A stretch of 64,000 nucleotides of DNA from Pseudoips prasinana (Eukaryota; Arthropoda; Insecta; Lepidoptera; Nolidae): NCBI GenBank assembly GCA_951640165.1, contig OX621256.1:4278001-4342000 (forward strand). Direction: 5' to 3'. Shown here piece after piece: positions 8,796 through 19,402 of this stretch (position 1 is the first letter of the stretch; each line of letters starts with the position of its first letter). The notes beneath the pieces were generated by a model. That model saw only the letters and a list, made by a program, of their open reading frames with translations, had not been told where the DNA came from and did no database searches. The translations under genes were made by a program, and so were the position numbers.

Positions 8796-11700
8796 ACACC
8801 AGCATGAGCCCTTTTTAAATATACTACAATGGAACTCACAGAGCTTGAAACCAAAACTAGTAGAATTTGAATGCCTTCTACTTCAAGAAAATGCCCACAT
8901 TGCTATTGTTAGTGAAACATGGATGGAGCCGGAATCTCACATTCACATTAGTGGTTATAATATATTTAGAAGAGACAGGTTTGATTCATACGGTGGTGTG
9001 GCAATTATCACTCATCGTTCCATAAAGACACAAGTATCGTCTTTCATACTGAATAATACAGGCATAGAGGTACTACATGTGAAACTATTAAACTTTCCCT
9101 ACATACAAAATATTGTGAGTATATACTGTCCATCTACTGTTAGAACCACTTCGTCAGGTTGGGATTATCTTTTTAGTGCGTACTCTCAAAGATCTATAAT
9201 AGCAGGAGACTTTAATGGCCATCATACCAATTGGTCCTATAAAATTGACCCTAGAGGAATGCAGTTATTTGATTCATCCTTAGATAATGGCTTCTTTTCT
9301 TTAAATAACGGCAGACCCACAAGGATTAGACTGGTAAATGGCGTGCTTCAGGAGTCTGCACCTGACATTACATTTGTCTCTGCAGATATTGCTATAAATT
9401 TTAAATGGGGCATTACTAATGAAACTTTGGGCAGCGATCACATCATTATCAAAATTGTATTTCAAGTATCAAATGGGTGTACAAATCAAAATTTTGTTAA
9501 AAGACGCAATTTCAAAAAGGCTAATTGGTTACTGTACAAACAAACCCTAGAACAAACATTCTTATATAATGACATAGTTGCTTCAGATAGTGTTCAGGTT
9601 GAATATGATATCCTTGTAAATGAAATTAATTCTGCCGCTGACAAAAGCATACCTTTGGTTAAGATATGTACTGACCCTTTGACTAAATTTAAACCGAAGC
9701 CGTATTGGCACGCTGATCTGTCGAAAGCAGTAGCTAGGAGAAGGTTAGCATTATCGAAATTTAGGCGAAACCCGACCCCACGAAATTTAGATATTTTAGA
9801 AAAACATACCAATGACGCAAAACTATCTTTAATTCGAGCCAAGTCACAAGGTTGGAGGGATTTTTGTAGTAGCATTAATGAATCAACCTCTGTTTCGGAA
9901 GCTTGGGATAGGATGCGTTGGATGAAAGGGCATAAAAGATCAAAATTGTATGCTTCAAAGCAACAAATTGAAGATTTATTATGTAATCTTGCGCCCGATT
10001 ATGTCGTTCCTCAGATGCCTGTAATTGACTCCAATAACACATCCCTAGAAATTAAATTTACGATTCAAGAATTAGATAAATGTCTTAAAAAGAAAGACAC
10101 TGCACCGGGAGATGATCAAATAACGTTCTCTATGCTTTATAATCTTCCAAAATCAGCAAAATTGTACCTATTAGAAATATATAATTTGATTTTAGAAACT
10201 GGGAATATTCCCACCCAATGGCGAAATATTAGAATAGTTCCGATTCCCAAAAATTGTACAGGTTCAGATATCCCCTTGAAGTTAAGACCAATTTCTCTAA
10301 TTGCTTGTACATGTAAAATTTTCCATACTTTATTATGTAAGAGACTGGAATGGTTTGTGGAAAAAAATAAATGTTTGTCAGTAAATACTGTTGGATTTAG
10401 ACGTTCTCAGTCATGTTTAGATTGCTTGTCTCGATTAGTTTGCTACATCCAAATGGGTTTCTCTAAGAATTATCCTACGTTAGCGTGCTTTCTAGATATA
10501 GAAAATGCATATAACAATGTGACGGTAGATAGTGTGATTCAAGCCCTAAACGGAATTAACGTCGGAAAGAAAATATGCACATATTTGTGGGAATTCTTGT
10601 CAGAAAGGCACCTCAAAAGCACATTCGACGGTAATGAAGCTAACTTTTTGGTGAGGTGGACCAGTAAAGGCATTGCCCAAGGTGACCCATTATCCCCTTT
10701 GATTTTCAATATAGTTACCCATACTATTTGTCACAATATTACTAACGTTATAATATCACAGTATGCCGACGACTTCGTCCTTTATACTAGCTGTAAAAAA
10801 CCTGCTGATAGTATTTTAGAAGTACAAAGTGCCATTGGTACAATGATTAAACTATTAGGACAGCTAGGTCTAGAATTATCAGGTAATAAATCTCAAGTCT
10901 GCCTGTTTAGTAGAGGACGCAGGAGGCAACAAACTATCCTAAACATTAATGGCTCACTAGTAAGCCAGTCTGAATATGTTAAATATCTGGGAGTATGGAT
11001 GGACAGAAGCCTACGGTGGGGAAAGCATATTAATGAAACATGTGTCAAAACTCAAAGGTTTTTGAGTATACTAAAGGTCTTGGCAGGCACAGCATGGGGT
11101 ATGCATCCTAAACATCTTCGTAGGTTGTACATAACACTAATCCGAAGTAGAGCTGATTATGCAAGTTTTCTATTTGATAACAGTGCAAAAACACACGTGA
11201 GTAAATTGGACAAGGTACAAAACCAAGCAATGAGGATAATTGGTGGTTTTATACGAACCACTCCCATCCATGTTATGGAATGTGAGTTGTGTATCCCTAA
11301 TCTAGCACTAAGAAGAAAATATCTAGCAATTAAATACTGTTTAAAATCGCAATCTATTGATAATAATTTAATATTAGATCTAATAAATAGTTTAAGGAGC
11401 CACATTTCTAATAGTTATTGGCGAAATAAGAAAACACCTTTATTAGTAACGGTATATAGCAATACTAAAGAAGAAGTTGTGTCATCTAGTTATCCCTTAG
11501 AAATGTTCAGCTTAGATACTTGGGTTTCAAATATAAACGTAGGAGACAGCATTAGAGATCATTTAGATAATATGAAACTATGTAAGAAATCATACAATAA
11601 TAACATTCTGAAAAACATTATAATGGAAGAACTACATACTAAATATTTTGGATGGTTAAAACTATATACTGATGGTTCTAAAATAGGAAATGTTCTCGGT

Positions 11701-12528
11701 GCTGCCTTTTATGATCCGACGCACAATATTAAAGGATTATTTAAAATGTGTAGCAGTACTATATGTATTATGACGGCGGAGCTAGTTGCAATATCAAAGG
11801 CTCTTACATATTTGCAAAATGCGAAGATCGATAACAATAGGATTGTCATTTTTGTAGACAGCAGAAGTGCTCTGCAGCATATAGTTCGATGCGCCTCTGG
11901 ACACAGAGGTGTCTCGATAACTTATGCTATATTAAGCCAAATATGGTATTTCACAGCCAATTTTATTAATGTGATATTGCAATGGGTTCCGTCCCATGTG
12001 GGTCTACGGGGGAACGAGGAGGTTGACCAATTAGCAAAGGCTTCTGTTTTGGACGGTATTGAGGTGAATATTACTCCCAGCTACTTTGAACTTCTCCCGA
12101 AATACAAAATTGAGTGCTCTAAAAATTGGAAAGAATATTTCAATAAAATGTCATTAGAAAAGGGAATTTGGTACAAGACACTGCAATGTGAACCTCCTCG
12201 AATCCCTTGGTTTGCCGATACTAAGCATAATAGAAAGTTTATAACAATAGCGCATAGACTACGGTCTGGACATGTTCCACTCAACAAGTTTCGACACTTA
12301 ATGGGGAAAAGTGACAGCCCCAATTGTACACAATGTGATACGATGGAGGATGTCCATCACTTGTTGGTGGAGTGCGTCAGGACCCGAGCTGCTAGAGAGG
12401 CGCTGATGAATACCTTCAAAATTAATTTGATAGATGTTGGTTTTGTTCAAAGCATATTATCAGAGCCTGTCTCGAATGCAGCTATCTTAATTTATAAAAT
12501 AGTACATAAGGTTTTAAATTCGGAATAG
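8788..12528 (+). CDS. ORF2: endonuclease / reverse transcriptase / RNase H
   Basis: An intact 1,246-residue polyprotein that would nick target DNA and copy element RNA into it. N-terminal APE-like endonuclease, about residues 10-225: QWNSQ (Asn16), SETWMEP (Glu43), GDFNGHH (Asp141, Asn143) and GSDH (Asp217, His218), all the catalytic landmarks. Reverse transcriptase, about 440-740: TAPGDDQIT, LRPISL, TVGFRRSQSC, FLDIENAYNNV, GIAQGDPLSPLIFN, YADDF (659-663) and YLGVWMD. RNase H, about 955-1090: YTDGSK (Asp962), MTAELVAI, FVDSRSA and VPSHVGLRGNEEVDQLA, so the D-E-D-D set is present. A C-terminal CTQCDTMEDVHHLLVEC motif follows. Starts at the ATG overlapping ORF1. No internal stop or missing catalytic residue was seen. 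Confidence 0.95.
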   Translation: MDRHQHEPFLNILQWNSQSLKPKLVEFECLLLQENAHIAIVSETWMEPESHIHISGYNIFRRDRFDSYGGVAIITHRSIKTQVSSFILNNTGIEVLHVKLLNFPYIQNIVSIYCPSTVRTTSSGWDYLFSAYSQRSIIAGDFNGHHTNWSYKIDPRGMQLFDSSLDNGFFSLNNGRPTRIRLVNGVLQESAPDITFVSADIAINFKWGITNETLGSDHIIIKIVFQVSNGCTNQNFVKRRNFKKANWLLYKQTLEQTFLYNDIVASDSVQVEYDILVNEINSAADKSIPLVKICTDPLTKFKPKPYWHADLSKAVARRRLALSKFRRNPTPRNLDILEKHTNDAKLSLIRAKSQGWRDFCSSINESTSVSEAWDRMRWMKGHKRSKLYASKQQIEDLLCNLAPDYVVPQMPVIDSNNTSLEIKFTIQELDKCLKKKDTAPGDDQITFSMLYNLPKSAKLYLLEIYNLILETGNIPTQWRNIRIVPIPKNCTGSDIPLKLRPISLIACTCKIFHTLLCKRLEWFVEKNKCLSVNTVGFRRSQSCLDCLSRLVCYIQMGFSKNYPTLACFLDIENAYNNVTVDSVIQALNGINVGKKICTYLWEFLSERHLKSTFDGNEANFLVRWTSKGIAQGDPLSPLIFNIVTHTICHNITNVIISQYADDFVLYTSCKKPADSILEVQSAIGTMIKLLGQLGLELSGNKSQVCLFSRGRRRQQTILNINGSLVSQSEYVKYLGVWMDRSLRWGKHINETCVKTQRFLSILKVLAGTAWGMHPKHLRRLYITLIRSRADYASFLFDNSAKTHVSKLDKVQNQAMRIIGGFIRTTPIHVMECELCIPNLALRRKYLAIKYCLKSQSIDNNLILDLINSLRSHISNSYWRNKKTPLLVTVYSNTKEEVVSSSYPLEMFSLDTWVSNINVGDSIRDHLDNMKLCKKSYNNNILKNIIMEELHTKYFGWLKLYTDGSKIGNVLGAAFYDPTHNIKGLFKMCSSTICIMTAELVAISKALTYLQNAKIDNNRIVIFVDSRSALQHIVRCASGHRGVSITYAILSQIWYFTANFINVILQWVPSHVGLRGNEEVDQLAKASVLDGIEVNITPSYFELLPKYKIECSKNWKEYFNKMSLEKGIWYKTLQCEPPRIPWFADTKHNRKFITIAHRLRSGHVPLNKFRHLMGKSDSPNCTQCDTMEDVHHLLVECVRTRAAREALMNTFKINLIDVGFVQSILSEPVSNAAILIYKIVHKVLNSE

Positions 12529-12558
12529 TGTAAAGCTTTTATTGTATTAGGTTATGAT

Positions 12559-12593
12559 GGGGCTGGCATGGTCGTATTGTGACCAAAAGCCCC
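12559..12593 (+). promoter_or_regulatory. 3' UTR stem-loop of the I-like element
   Basis: GGGGCT (12559-12564) pairs with AGCCCC (12588-12593), and GGTC (12570-12573) with GACC (12581-12584), closing a 7-base loop. It lies 65-31 bases after the ORF2 stop and just before the poly(A). Possible recognition structure for the reverse transcriptase; function inferred from position. Confidence 0.5.
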
Positions 12594-12630
12594 TAAATTT
12601 ATAATAGATAATAAAAAAAAAAAAAAAAAA

Positions 12631-12643
12631 AAAGATAAACACC
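12631..12643 (+). repeat. Right target-site duplication of I-like element
   Basis: Second copy of AAAGATAAACACC, directly after a run of about 20 A. Confidence 0.9.
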
Positions 12644-12856
12644 GTGTATATATAAATATTCTAGTCACAGCTGGATATAAATAGATAATCCAATGTGATT
12701 ACCCTTAATCTTTGAGAGCTTCTTATCATTATTTACTAGATAGTAGATAATTTCAGATTATTTTGATTGATAGTGTTCGGAAGGCGAAAGGTGCCTCATC
12801 TTTGCTTGCCGATAGAAATCGTTTTAAAAACTATCTCTTCATAATCTTATACGTAA

Positions 12857-13180
12857 CTAGCTGTGCCCCGCGGTTTTACCCGCGTAAAATTTTATAAATT
12901 ATCACAGCTCCTCCCCCATAGGTGATAGCGTGATAATATGTAGCCTATATGTTGACCCGACCTCTAAGTAATATTCATGCAAAATTGGAAGTAAATCCAT
13001 GCAGTACTTTTTGAGTTTACCCCGGACATACATACAGACAAACAGACACACAGACAAAAATTCTAAAAACTATATTTTTGGCTTCGATATCGATTGTAGA
13101 TCACTCCCCAAGTATCCTTTTAAAAAATATTCAATGTACAGTTTTTACTTTCCTACGATTTTATTATATGTATGTATAGA
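12857..13180 (-). mobile_element. Lep1-like non-autonomous Helitron
   Basis: On the minus strand it starts TCTATACATA and ends with the hairpin GCGGGTAAAACCGC, then GGGCACAG and CTAG. It sits between A (12856) and T (13181), the usual Helitron A|T insertion. About 320 bp, no coding capacity. TC start, subterminal hairpin and CTRR end are the defining Helitron features. Confidence 0.9.
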
Positions 13181-13182
13181 TT

Positions 13183-13345
13183 GGACTGGCCTAGTGGTAT
13201 AGTGGTTAGTGATCCTGACTGCTGAGCCAGAGGTCGTGGGTTCGATCCCCACTCAGTTCAATCTTTGTGTTATGGACATGATTATTTGTTTTGTGTCTGG
13301 GTGTAATTTATCTATAATATGTATGTAAATATCGTTAAATAATAA
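13183..13345 (+). mobile_element. tRNA-derived SINE, family B
   Basis: Head GGCCTAGTGGTATAGTGGTT (A box) and GGGTTCGATCCCC (B box), then core ATCTTTGTGTTATGGACATG and GTGTCTGGGTGTAATTTAT. The tail is shortened to a TATGTATGTA end. Begins two bases after the Helitron. Confidence 0.85.
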
Positions 13346-13351
13346 TGTCCT

Positions 13352-13652
13352 TCTGTTCAAATTTCTCTCGTGGTGGCGAGATACAATGGAGACGACCCAT
13401 GTGTGCGAGACATATTAAAGTACATTAGTGTCAGCGCAAACACGCACGGGAAAGAGGTCAGGTACGTGACCAACGGCTTTACGTGCTCTCCGACGTACGG
13501 GGGTGTAATACCGCCATATCTCACACTTCGGGCTTCATGACAAATTTCCTTTACAGAAAAATCCCAAAATCACTTTTTGGCCTGACCTGGGATTTGAACC
13601 CAAGACCTCATTTTCTGCGGTTGAACACGCTACCGCTAGACCGTCGAGACAA
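13352..13652 (-). mobile_element. tRNA-headed SINE, family E
   Basis: On the minus strand: head with a GCGGTAGCGTGTTCAACC-like stem and GGGTTCAAATCCC B box, then body with CTCGGAGAGC-type sequence (here diverged), CACGTACCTGACCTCTTTCC, and end GTCGTCTCCATTGTATC. The body differs from families A-D. Confidence 0.8.
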
Positions 13653-13692
13653 TATTGAAAATAGTCACTATATTGTAGTATTAAAAATTAAC

Positions 13693-13710
13693 TATATATA
13701 TATATATATA
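13693..13710 (+). repeat. (TA)n microsatellite
   Basis: Nine TA units. Confidence 0.8.
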
Positions 13711-13775
13711 TTGTGACCGAAAACTAATAAAGGTTGTGTTTTTAAAGTGTAATTTACCTAGTCTGAAAAATTTCA

Positions 13776-13868
13776 TTATCATCAGCATATATGTAAGTCG
13801 AAGTACGTCCACAGCTGGATAAAGATCTCCCCCAAGGATCTCCACAATAGCCGGCTTTGCATATTGTA
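13776..13868 (-). mobile_element. RTE-like tail fragment (family F)
   Basis: Reverse complement retains TTGTGGAGATCCTTGGGGGA and CCAGCTGTGGACGTACTT with a degenerate ATGATAATG end. Confidence 0.6.
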
Positions 13869-14213
13869 GAATCATTTACAAACAATTACTTCACAAGTTT
13901 TACAAAGATATTCTAAAAAGCATTCTTATGCACTGCGCAGTCGCACATTACAGTAGTTACTAAATGAACTCCTCTTTTTACTCAACACAATAGAATGCCA
14001 CCGCGCCGATAAACTAAGACATTTCACCATTCACGTCGACATGTAGGACAAAATCCAACTTGCAAGAATTGTAATGCTAATAGTTACGACACAAGTTCGC
14101 AAGGGTTAGCCTGGCAGGCTTCCGTGCGCTTATCTATAGGTGCAATGTCCCCAATAGATAAACACACGGAAGCCTAATATACTACAGTTTATTATTAAAT
14201 GCAGCTGTAACTG

Positions 14214-14290
14214 TGTGGGGACGGCGGCGAATATTAGATAGAATATCATCACCAAATCTCATCCCGTGGTGGGCGTAAAAGTTCTTCCAT
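14214..14290 (+). mobile_element. Short retroelement fragment, family G
   Basis: GACGGCGGCGAATATTAGAT, GAATATCATCACC and CATCCCGTGGTGGGCGTA match the 5' part of fuller G copies at 43420 and 47549. Confidence 0.6.
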
Positions 14291-14916
14291 CCACGTTTGT
14301 GACTGATCTTTTACTAAGGCTGGCCGAGGAGTTGACGTTTAACGCATGGTTTATCTAATCATTGCAGAACTGACTTAGAATTTATTCGAAAGATCAAAAT
14401 TAGGGTTTGAGCTCAGGACTCATAAATTTAAAGTATCAAAAAAAAAATTTAAAAAAAATCATAAAGTATCTAAATTTTGCGTTTGAACGTCAACTCCTCG
14501 GCCACCTTGTATAGTAGGTAGTTTCTTTACATATACATAGTTACGAACAAGGTTTTTTTTTTACATTGCCTCAATTTATTTCGACCATCTATCGCATGTC
14601 GCAATATGGTGGCCAGTATGGCGGCGCCCATGGCTCGTTTTAGGTGACCGTGTAGCATTTCAATTCTCACTCATTTGTGTTTTAATCCATGTATTGATGT
14701 AGTAGTTTACTTAATCGTGTTGGATGACGCTAGCTATTGAGCCAAATATACCGGGTCAGCGAGGGAATAATCAAGAATAATGCGAAAATATAATATAATA
14801 ATATATAATAATAATTATGTATTATATTTTACGCCGTAAGTGACAAAGTTTCACTTGCATCGTAGTTTCACAACGTTTTTTTGTATTCTATCGCCGGATA
14901 GAACACAAAAAACGTT
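14291..14916. other. Stretch without recognisable gene
   Basis: AT-rich; GTTGACGTTTAACGCATGG near 14330 and GCGTTTGAACGTCAACTCC near 14480 look like a loose inverted pair (GGCCGAGGAGTTGACGTT against AACGTCAACTCCTCGGCC). These may be the arms of a small MITE at about 14320-14503, but no target duplication is clear. Confidence 0.4.
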
Positions 14917-15152
14917 GATCCGATGCGACGACTAGTGACACGACCGGTAAGAGGTCAGGTACAGGACCGACGGTTGTACGTGCTCTCCGAGGCAACGGGT
15001 GTAATACTGTCTACTCCCAAATTTCGGGGTGATGCTGAGAAATTCTATTTACGGAAAAATACCAAAATCACTTTTAGGCCCGACCCGGGATTTGAACCCA
15101 GGACCTCATTATCTGCGGATGAACACGCCACCGCTCCATCCATGGATCACAT
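14917..15152 (-). mobile_element. tRNA-headed SINE, family E
   Basis: Contains AGAGGTCAGGTACAGGACCG, GTGCTCTCCGAGG and GGGATTTGAACCCAGGACCT (reverse of the head). The end near CGACTAGTGACACGACC matches other E copies. Confidence 0.8.
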
Positions 15153-15984
15153 CAGATGAAATGGTGATCCGGCGCATATACTGACGTAAAACAACGTAAG
15201 TATAGGCGCCTGATTACAATTTCATCTGATGGTGAAAGAATTTGTTAATTGCTTAATTAATGTATTTATTGATTAGCCTACCCACAAGCCTATTAAGCTG
15301 ATAAGATAATGTGTCCAATTATGGATCTTCTCTCAGTATTCCAATCTAGATACGTAGGTTAAGTATTGTCTACGGCAATAATAGATGATTAAAATTTGTT
15401 ATTCTACTTGGCGCCATTAGAAAATCAGCGCTACAAAAGTTACTGTTACAGCTAGTGCTGTAGTGGGATCAATTTGGACTCACGGATAATTTTTGCGACC
15501 AATATTCTTCAACCCTTCTATTATATGTATAATATTTTTCGTTATAATTATTATCCGTTCTAGTTCTAACGATTGATAAGTCGTAAACGTTTCCTGGCCA
15601 CTACCGCAGCTACGATCAATGCCCAGAAAGCAATGATATTTTTGGCGTGATTTTGGCTACCAGACCCTAAATTCGGTTAGAAGTACTCTATTTTATTATT
15701 ATTTCTGTTGCTCGCCATACTTATCTACATGCCACGTTCTAATAACTTCACAGTTGACATTCTTCAGTTTTAAAACTTGGATGTATTGCATTGTGTTTGC
15801 AAATGTTGTGAGAATTACTAACGTCATATCCTAGTTGATGAAGAAATATAAATGTTTAGTGTTTTCTGCATGCTTCTTATTATTATTACACGCTGAACAC
15901 TGGAAATATGTTTCATAAAACGTTATGATCGCTTTTACTTAGGTAATTAACAATACCATCTGGCCTGTGAAATTAACGATCAAA
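15153..15984. other. Stretch without recognisable gene
   Basis: No motif-bearing frame; short frames only. Confidence 0.4.
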
Positions 15985-16130
15985 GAATGTAAATAAAACA
16001 GTACATTAGAAGTATTTTTTGTACATCGTCGGAAAACATATTGTGACGTTACCCATACGAGATGTACAATGGCTGATGATATCGCATAAAGCGATCTCAT
16101 CCAGACACATCTAGGAAGGTTAGCAACTAA
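15985..16130 (-). mobile_element. Retrotransposon 3' tail, family Q (Tc1 target)
   Basis: On the minus strand reads CTGGATGAGATCGCTTTATG and a following gene-free tail, matching the GGTTGTCTGGAAGAGAT-type tails at 33-34 kb. The Tc1-like element at 16134 inserts at its 5' edge; similar sequence may continue at 17696. Confidence 0.5.
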
Positions 16131-16133
16131 ATA

Positions 16134-17693
16134 CACTCACCGGCACGGAATCTTGGCCAAGCGCGTATTTCGCGATAACAAGAGCTTTAAGTGTTTCCTA
16201 TGAGTATTTATTATGAAGGTTGGTCTAAAAAATGTTTACCTTTAGTTCAAGAGGGTAATTTATCATGTTTGAGTGCAATATGACGTTATTTTTAAGTTTT
16301 AGTTGAACCCGGACATCTGAGCGACTAAGTTGCTGTTTTAAATTTGTGTTTTGTGAAAGTTTATTGTTAGGTTGTTCAATTATTGTGATATCGTACTGTT
16401 ACTTCAATAACTAAAGGTGATTTAATTCCAATAAAAATGCCATTAACACCATCACAGGTTGCACAAGCTGTAGCATTGATCGAACAAGGGCTGACACAGC
16501 GAGAAGTTGCTGTTATACTGAATGTACCACGTTCATCGATGCAGTATGCGCTGAAACGATACCAGGAGACAGGCCGCTACTCCCGCAGACCAGGCAGCGG
16601 AGGCGTCAGATGCACATCAGCCCGGGATGACCGCTTTATTGTCCTGGAAATTTTGAGAAACCGCTACCTCACCGCTGTTGAGATACGCCAGCGACTCCAG
16701 TTCACAAGAGGTGTCAATGTTAGTGAACGTACAGTGAGAAGACGAATGGAGGAAGTGAATTTACAAGCTCGTAGACCAGCACGCGGCCCAGAACTTCTCA
16801 GAAGTCACCGAGTAGCTCGACTTCGATTCGCACGAGAACACGCCAACTGGACCCATGAGCAGTGGGCTCGAGTACTGTTCACAGATGAGTGTCGAATCGC
16901 TTTACGAGCTCCAGATGAAGAGGAGAGCGGTTTTTACCCATTACCACCACACAAACTGTTAGTTTTCATGGAGGCTCTATAATGGTTTGGGGAGGAATAA
17001 GTTCCGATGCACGTACGGAGTTAGTTATCGTCGATAACCGATTAACGGCAACACGATACATCGAGGAGATTCTTCAGGAACACGTGTTACCATATTCAGG
17101 GTTTATTGGATTTGACGAATTCCTCCTAATGCACGATAACGCGCACCCACACGTTGCACATTGCGTGGAGGAATACCTTACAGAGGTTGGTATTCAAAAA
17201 TTGCAGTGGCCAGCTCGTAGTCCAGACTTAAATCCAATAGAGCATATCTGGGACAAGCTTAAAAGAAAAATAAAGTCCTCCTCCAACCCGCCTGAAACTC
17301 TGAATCAGCTTCAAAATGCAGCACTGACCGCTTGGGAAAGCATACCACAAGTTGAGATCAGAAACATCATCCAAAGTATGCCAGAACGAATGCAAGCTGT
17401 TATCGGGGCTAGGGGAGGAAACACCCGATATTAAAATGCAAACACAACGAAGACTTTTTGGTTATTTTTCATCTTGTGTTCTTTTTAAATTGACAGTGTT
17501 AAAACCAATATTTTTGTGAAACTGCTTATTTTTTTAAAGATTACTGCTGGTGCATCATTTTTTCAATAACTGAGTTACAAAACCATAAAAAAACCCTAAT
17601 TTAGTGCATAAACCCATAATATAGTGAAAATTAAATATTTAAATAGAAATTATCGGCAAGTTATTGGTGGCCAAGTTTCCGTGCCGGTGAGTG
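16134..17693 (+). mobile_element. Tc1-like DNA transposon
   Basis: 1,560 bp. Terminal inverted repeats CACTCACCGGCACGGAA[T/A]CTTGGCCA at 16134-16159 and 17668-17693 match at 25 of 26 bases. TA duplications lie at 16132-16133 and 17694-17695. One transposase gene in the same orientation, broken. Intact ends mean it could be mobilised in trans by a related transposase (inference). Confidence 0.93.
16437..17434 (+). pseudogene. Tc1-like DD34E transposase (frameshifted)
   Basis: Encodes an IS630/Tc1-type transposase that would cut and paste the surrounding element. ATG 16437 sits in good context. Two N-terminal helix-turn-helix segments: around LTQREVAVILNVPRSSMQ (residues 18-35) and VNVSERTVRRRMEEVN. 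Catalytic residues: Asp150 in FTDECRI, Asp in MHDNAHPH (codon 17135) and Glu in SPDLNPIEHIWD (codon 17240). The last two are 34 residues apart. The frame breaks near 16915-16935: after RAPDE the reading drifts to a stop at 16980, while MVWGG and the rest continue in another frame from 16982. The Trp/Arg-rich loop expected here is missing, so a short deletion not divisible by three is the likely cause. Confidence 0.9.
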
Positions 17694-17785
17694 TATAAAC
17701 CATTACTAGTGCAGCAAAACATACTACAACATACATACATGTTTCGGATCCGAATAAAAACTCTTTAAGACTAATAATAAATATA

Positions 17786-17990
17786 ATAAAAAAAGGTTTT
17801 TATTCACGTAGACTTTAAAAAAGCGCTTGTAAACAGTCAGAACATGTTTGTAGTAATATAGTTGTATACTTACATTATTATTTCTAGTAACATAGATATT
17901 TAGGTACACATTGTATGAAAACATTTATAAAATTTATTTTATTATAGCATTGATATTTAGCTAGCTCGTATCAAGTTATTGTCAAGAGAT
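17786..17990 (-). mobile_element. Retrotransposon 3' tail, family J
   Basis: Long copy extending past TGTATGAAAACATTTATAAA to TTTAGCTAGCTCGTATCAAG, giving more of the 3' UTR than the 4.5-kb copy. Confidence 0.65.
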
Positions 17991-18127
17991 TATATTTAAT
18001 TATCTAGTTTAAGTCTAATAACCTTAGCAATATATGTTCTGATGATCTTGATGATCGTTTTCTATAATACCAATACATACGTATGTATTTTCTGGGCTAT
18101 ACCTATAGTTAACGGATTGATTGATTA

Positions 18128-18351
18128 GACGGTCACCGTAGCCTAGTTGGTAGTGCTCCTGCCTACGAAGCTGGTGGTCCTGGGTTCGAATGCCGGTGAG
18201 TGCAAATATTTGTGTGATGAGCACGAATATTTGTTTTTGAGTCATGGATGTTTTCTATGTATATTCTATGTATCGTCGCCTGGTACCCATAGTACAAGCT
18301 TTGCTTAATTTGGGGCTAGGATGATCTGTGTGACATTGTCCCCTAGATGTT
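18128..18351 (+). mobile_element. tRNA-derived SINE, family A
   Basis: Near-complete; GGTGGTCCTGGGTTCGAATG has one B-box change. Ends GACATTGTCCCCTAGATGTT with (ATT)n. Confidence 0.9.
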
Positions 18352-18402
18352 ATTATTATTAACATTTTTATGTCGATAAGGGTACGCAGTCTAATAACAA
18401 AA

Positions 18403-18640
18403 CCGACATACATAGCCCGAAGAATTGCCGAAAGTGGCAGTGCGCAGGGCACATAGCTCGTCGCCGTGGACTCGAGAACCTTTCCGGCTCTCGAGTGGCG
18501 ACCACAAACCGAAAGACGCAGCGTGATCAAGCCCCCTACGAGATGAACTGAGGGTAGTTTGAACCAGCTGGATACGGATAGCGCTTAACCGGTATATTTC
18601 GAGGTTTTTGGGTCCAGCAGTGGACGGTTTTCGGATGAAG
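18403..18640 (+). pseudogene. RTE-like retrotransposon 3' end (family F)
   Basis: Same C-terminal region as 340-582 (CGACATACATAGCCCGAAG, CAGTGCGCAGGGCACATAGC). It contains a local fold-back CTCGAGAACC...CTCTCGAG at 18471-18497 where a short segment is inverted. Many indels. Confidence 0.65.
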
Positions 18641-18780
18641 AATGGTCAAATTCTAATTTTGCTGATAATAATTAAAATATATTCTATTGCCAACTTTTGT
18701 ACAAATAAATGAATTAAGTTGAGTATATATGTATTATAGAGAAATAAAATAGGATCTAAACTGTCCCGCCATATTTAGTA

Positions 18781-19090
18781 CTAGCTGTGCCCCGCGGTTT
18801 TACCCGCGTTAAATTTTATAAATTATCACAGCTCCTCCCCCGTAAGTGATAGCGTGATAATATGTAGCCTATATGTTCACCCGACCTATTAGTAATATTC
18901 ATTCAAAATTTGAAGTAAATCCATGCAGTACTTTTTTAGTTTAGCCCGGACATACATACAGAATTCAACAAAAATTCCTAAATTATATTTTTGGCTTCGT
19001 TATCTATTGTAGGCCACGCCCCAAGTATCCTTTTTAAAAAATATTCGATGTACAGTTTTGACTTTCCTACCATTTTATTATATGTATAGA
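18781..19090 (-). mobile_element. Lep1-like Helitron
   Basis: CTAG at 18781 through ...GTATAGA at 19090, flanked by A and T. Slightly shortened in the middle. Confidence 0.9.
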
Positions 19091-19356
19091 TTTTGCCCGA
19101 CAATATTGTAGTATACGCAATGTATAAATTATAAGTAATACGATGATGCGTTGGTGTTATATCAAAGTTCAACTTGAACTTAATAATTGTTTTCCTGTTA
19201 AACATAGAGGACAAACCATAAGAGAATAGGTGGTTTGGTTATTTTTAATTCTGAGAACAATTAATTTAGAACAACGGCAGTGTTGAAGCTTTACTTTTGG
19301 GGTAGAGCTCTCATAACATTGCTAATTAACATATATCCTTTATGATGGTCAGAAAT

Positions 19357-19402
19357 TCATCATCATCTCAGCAGAACGACGTCCATTGCTGGATATATAA
19401 GG
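19357..19402 (-). mobile_element. RTE-like tail fragment (family F)
   Basis: CATCATCATCTCAGCAGAAC and GACGTCCATTGCTGG only. Confidence 0.5.

Larger units (their letters stand above)
7157..12630 (+). mobile_element. Full-length I-like non-LTR retrotransposon
   Basis: A 5.47-kb element bounded by an exact 13-base target duplication. Order: 96-base 5' UTR with internal promoter, ORF1 (gag-like with CCHC knuckles, one frameshift), ORF2 (APE-type endonuclease, reverse transcriptase, RNase H, C-terminal Cys/His motif), a 3' UTR of about 80 bases with a stem-loop, and poly(A). The RNase H domain excludes the Jockey clade proper and points to the I superfamily. The exact clade (I, Outcast, LOA and others) needs a tree. 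The sharp duplication and intact ORF2 suggest a fairly recent insertion. Confidence 0.92.
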
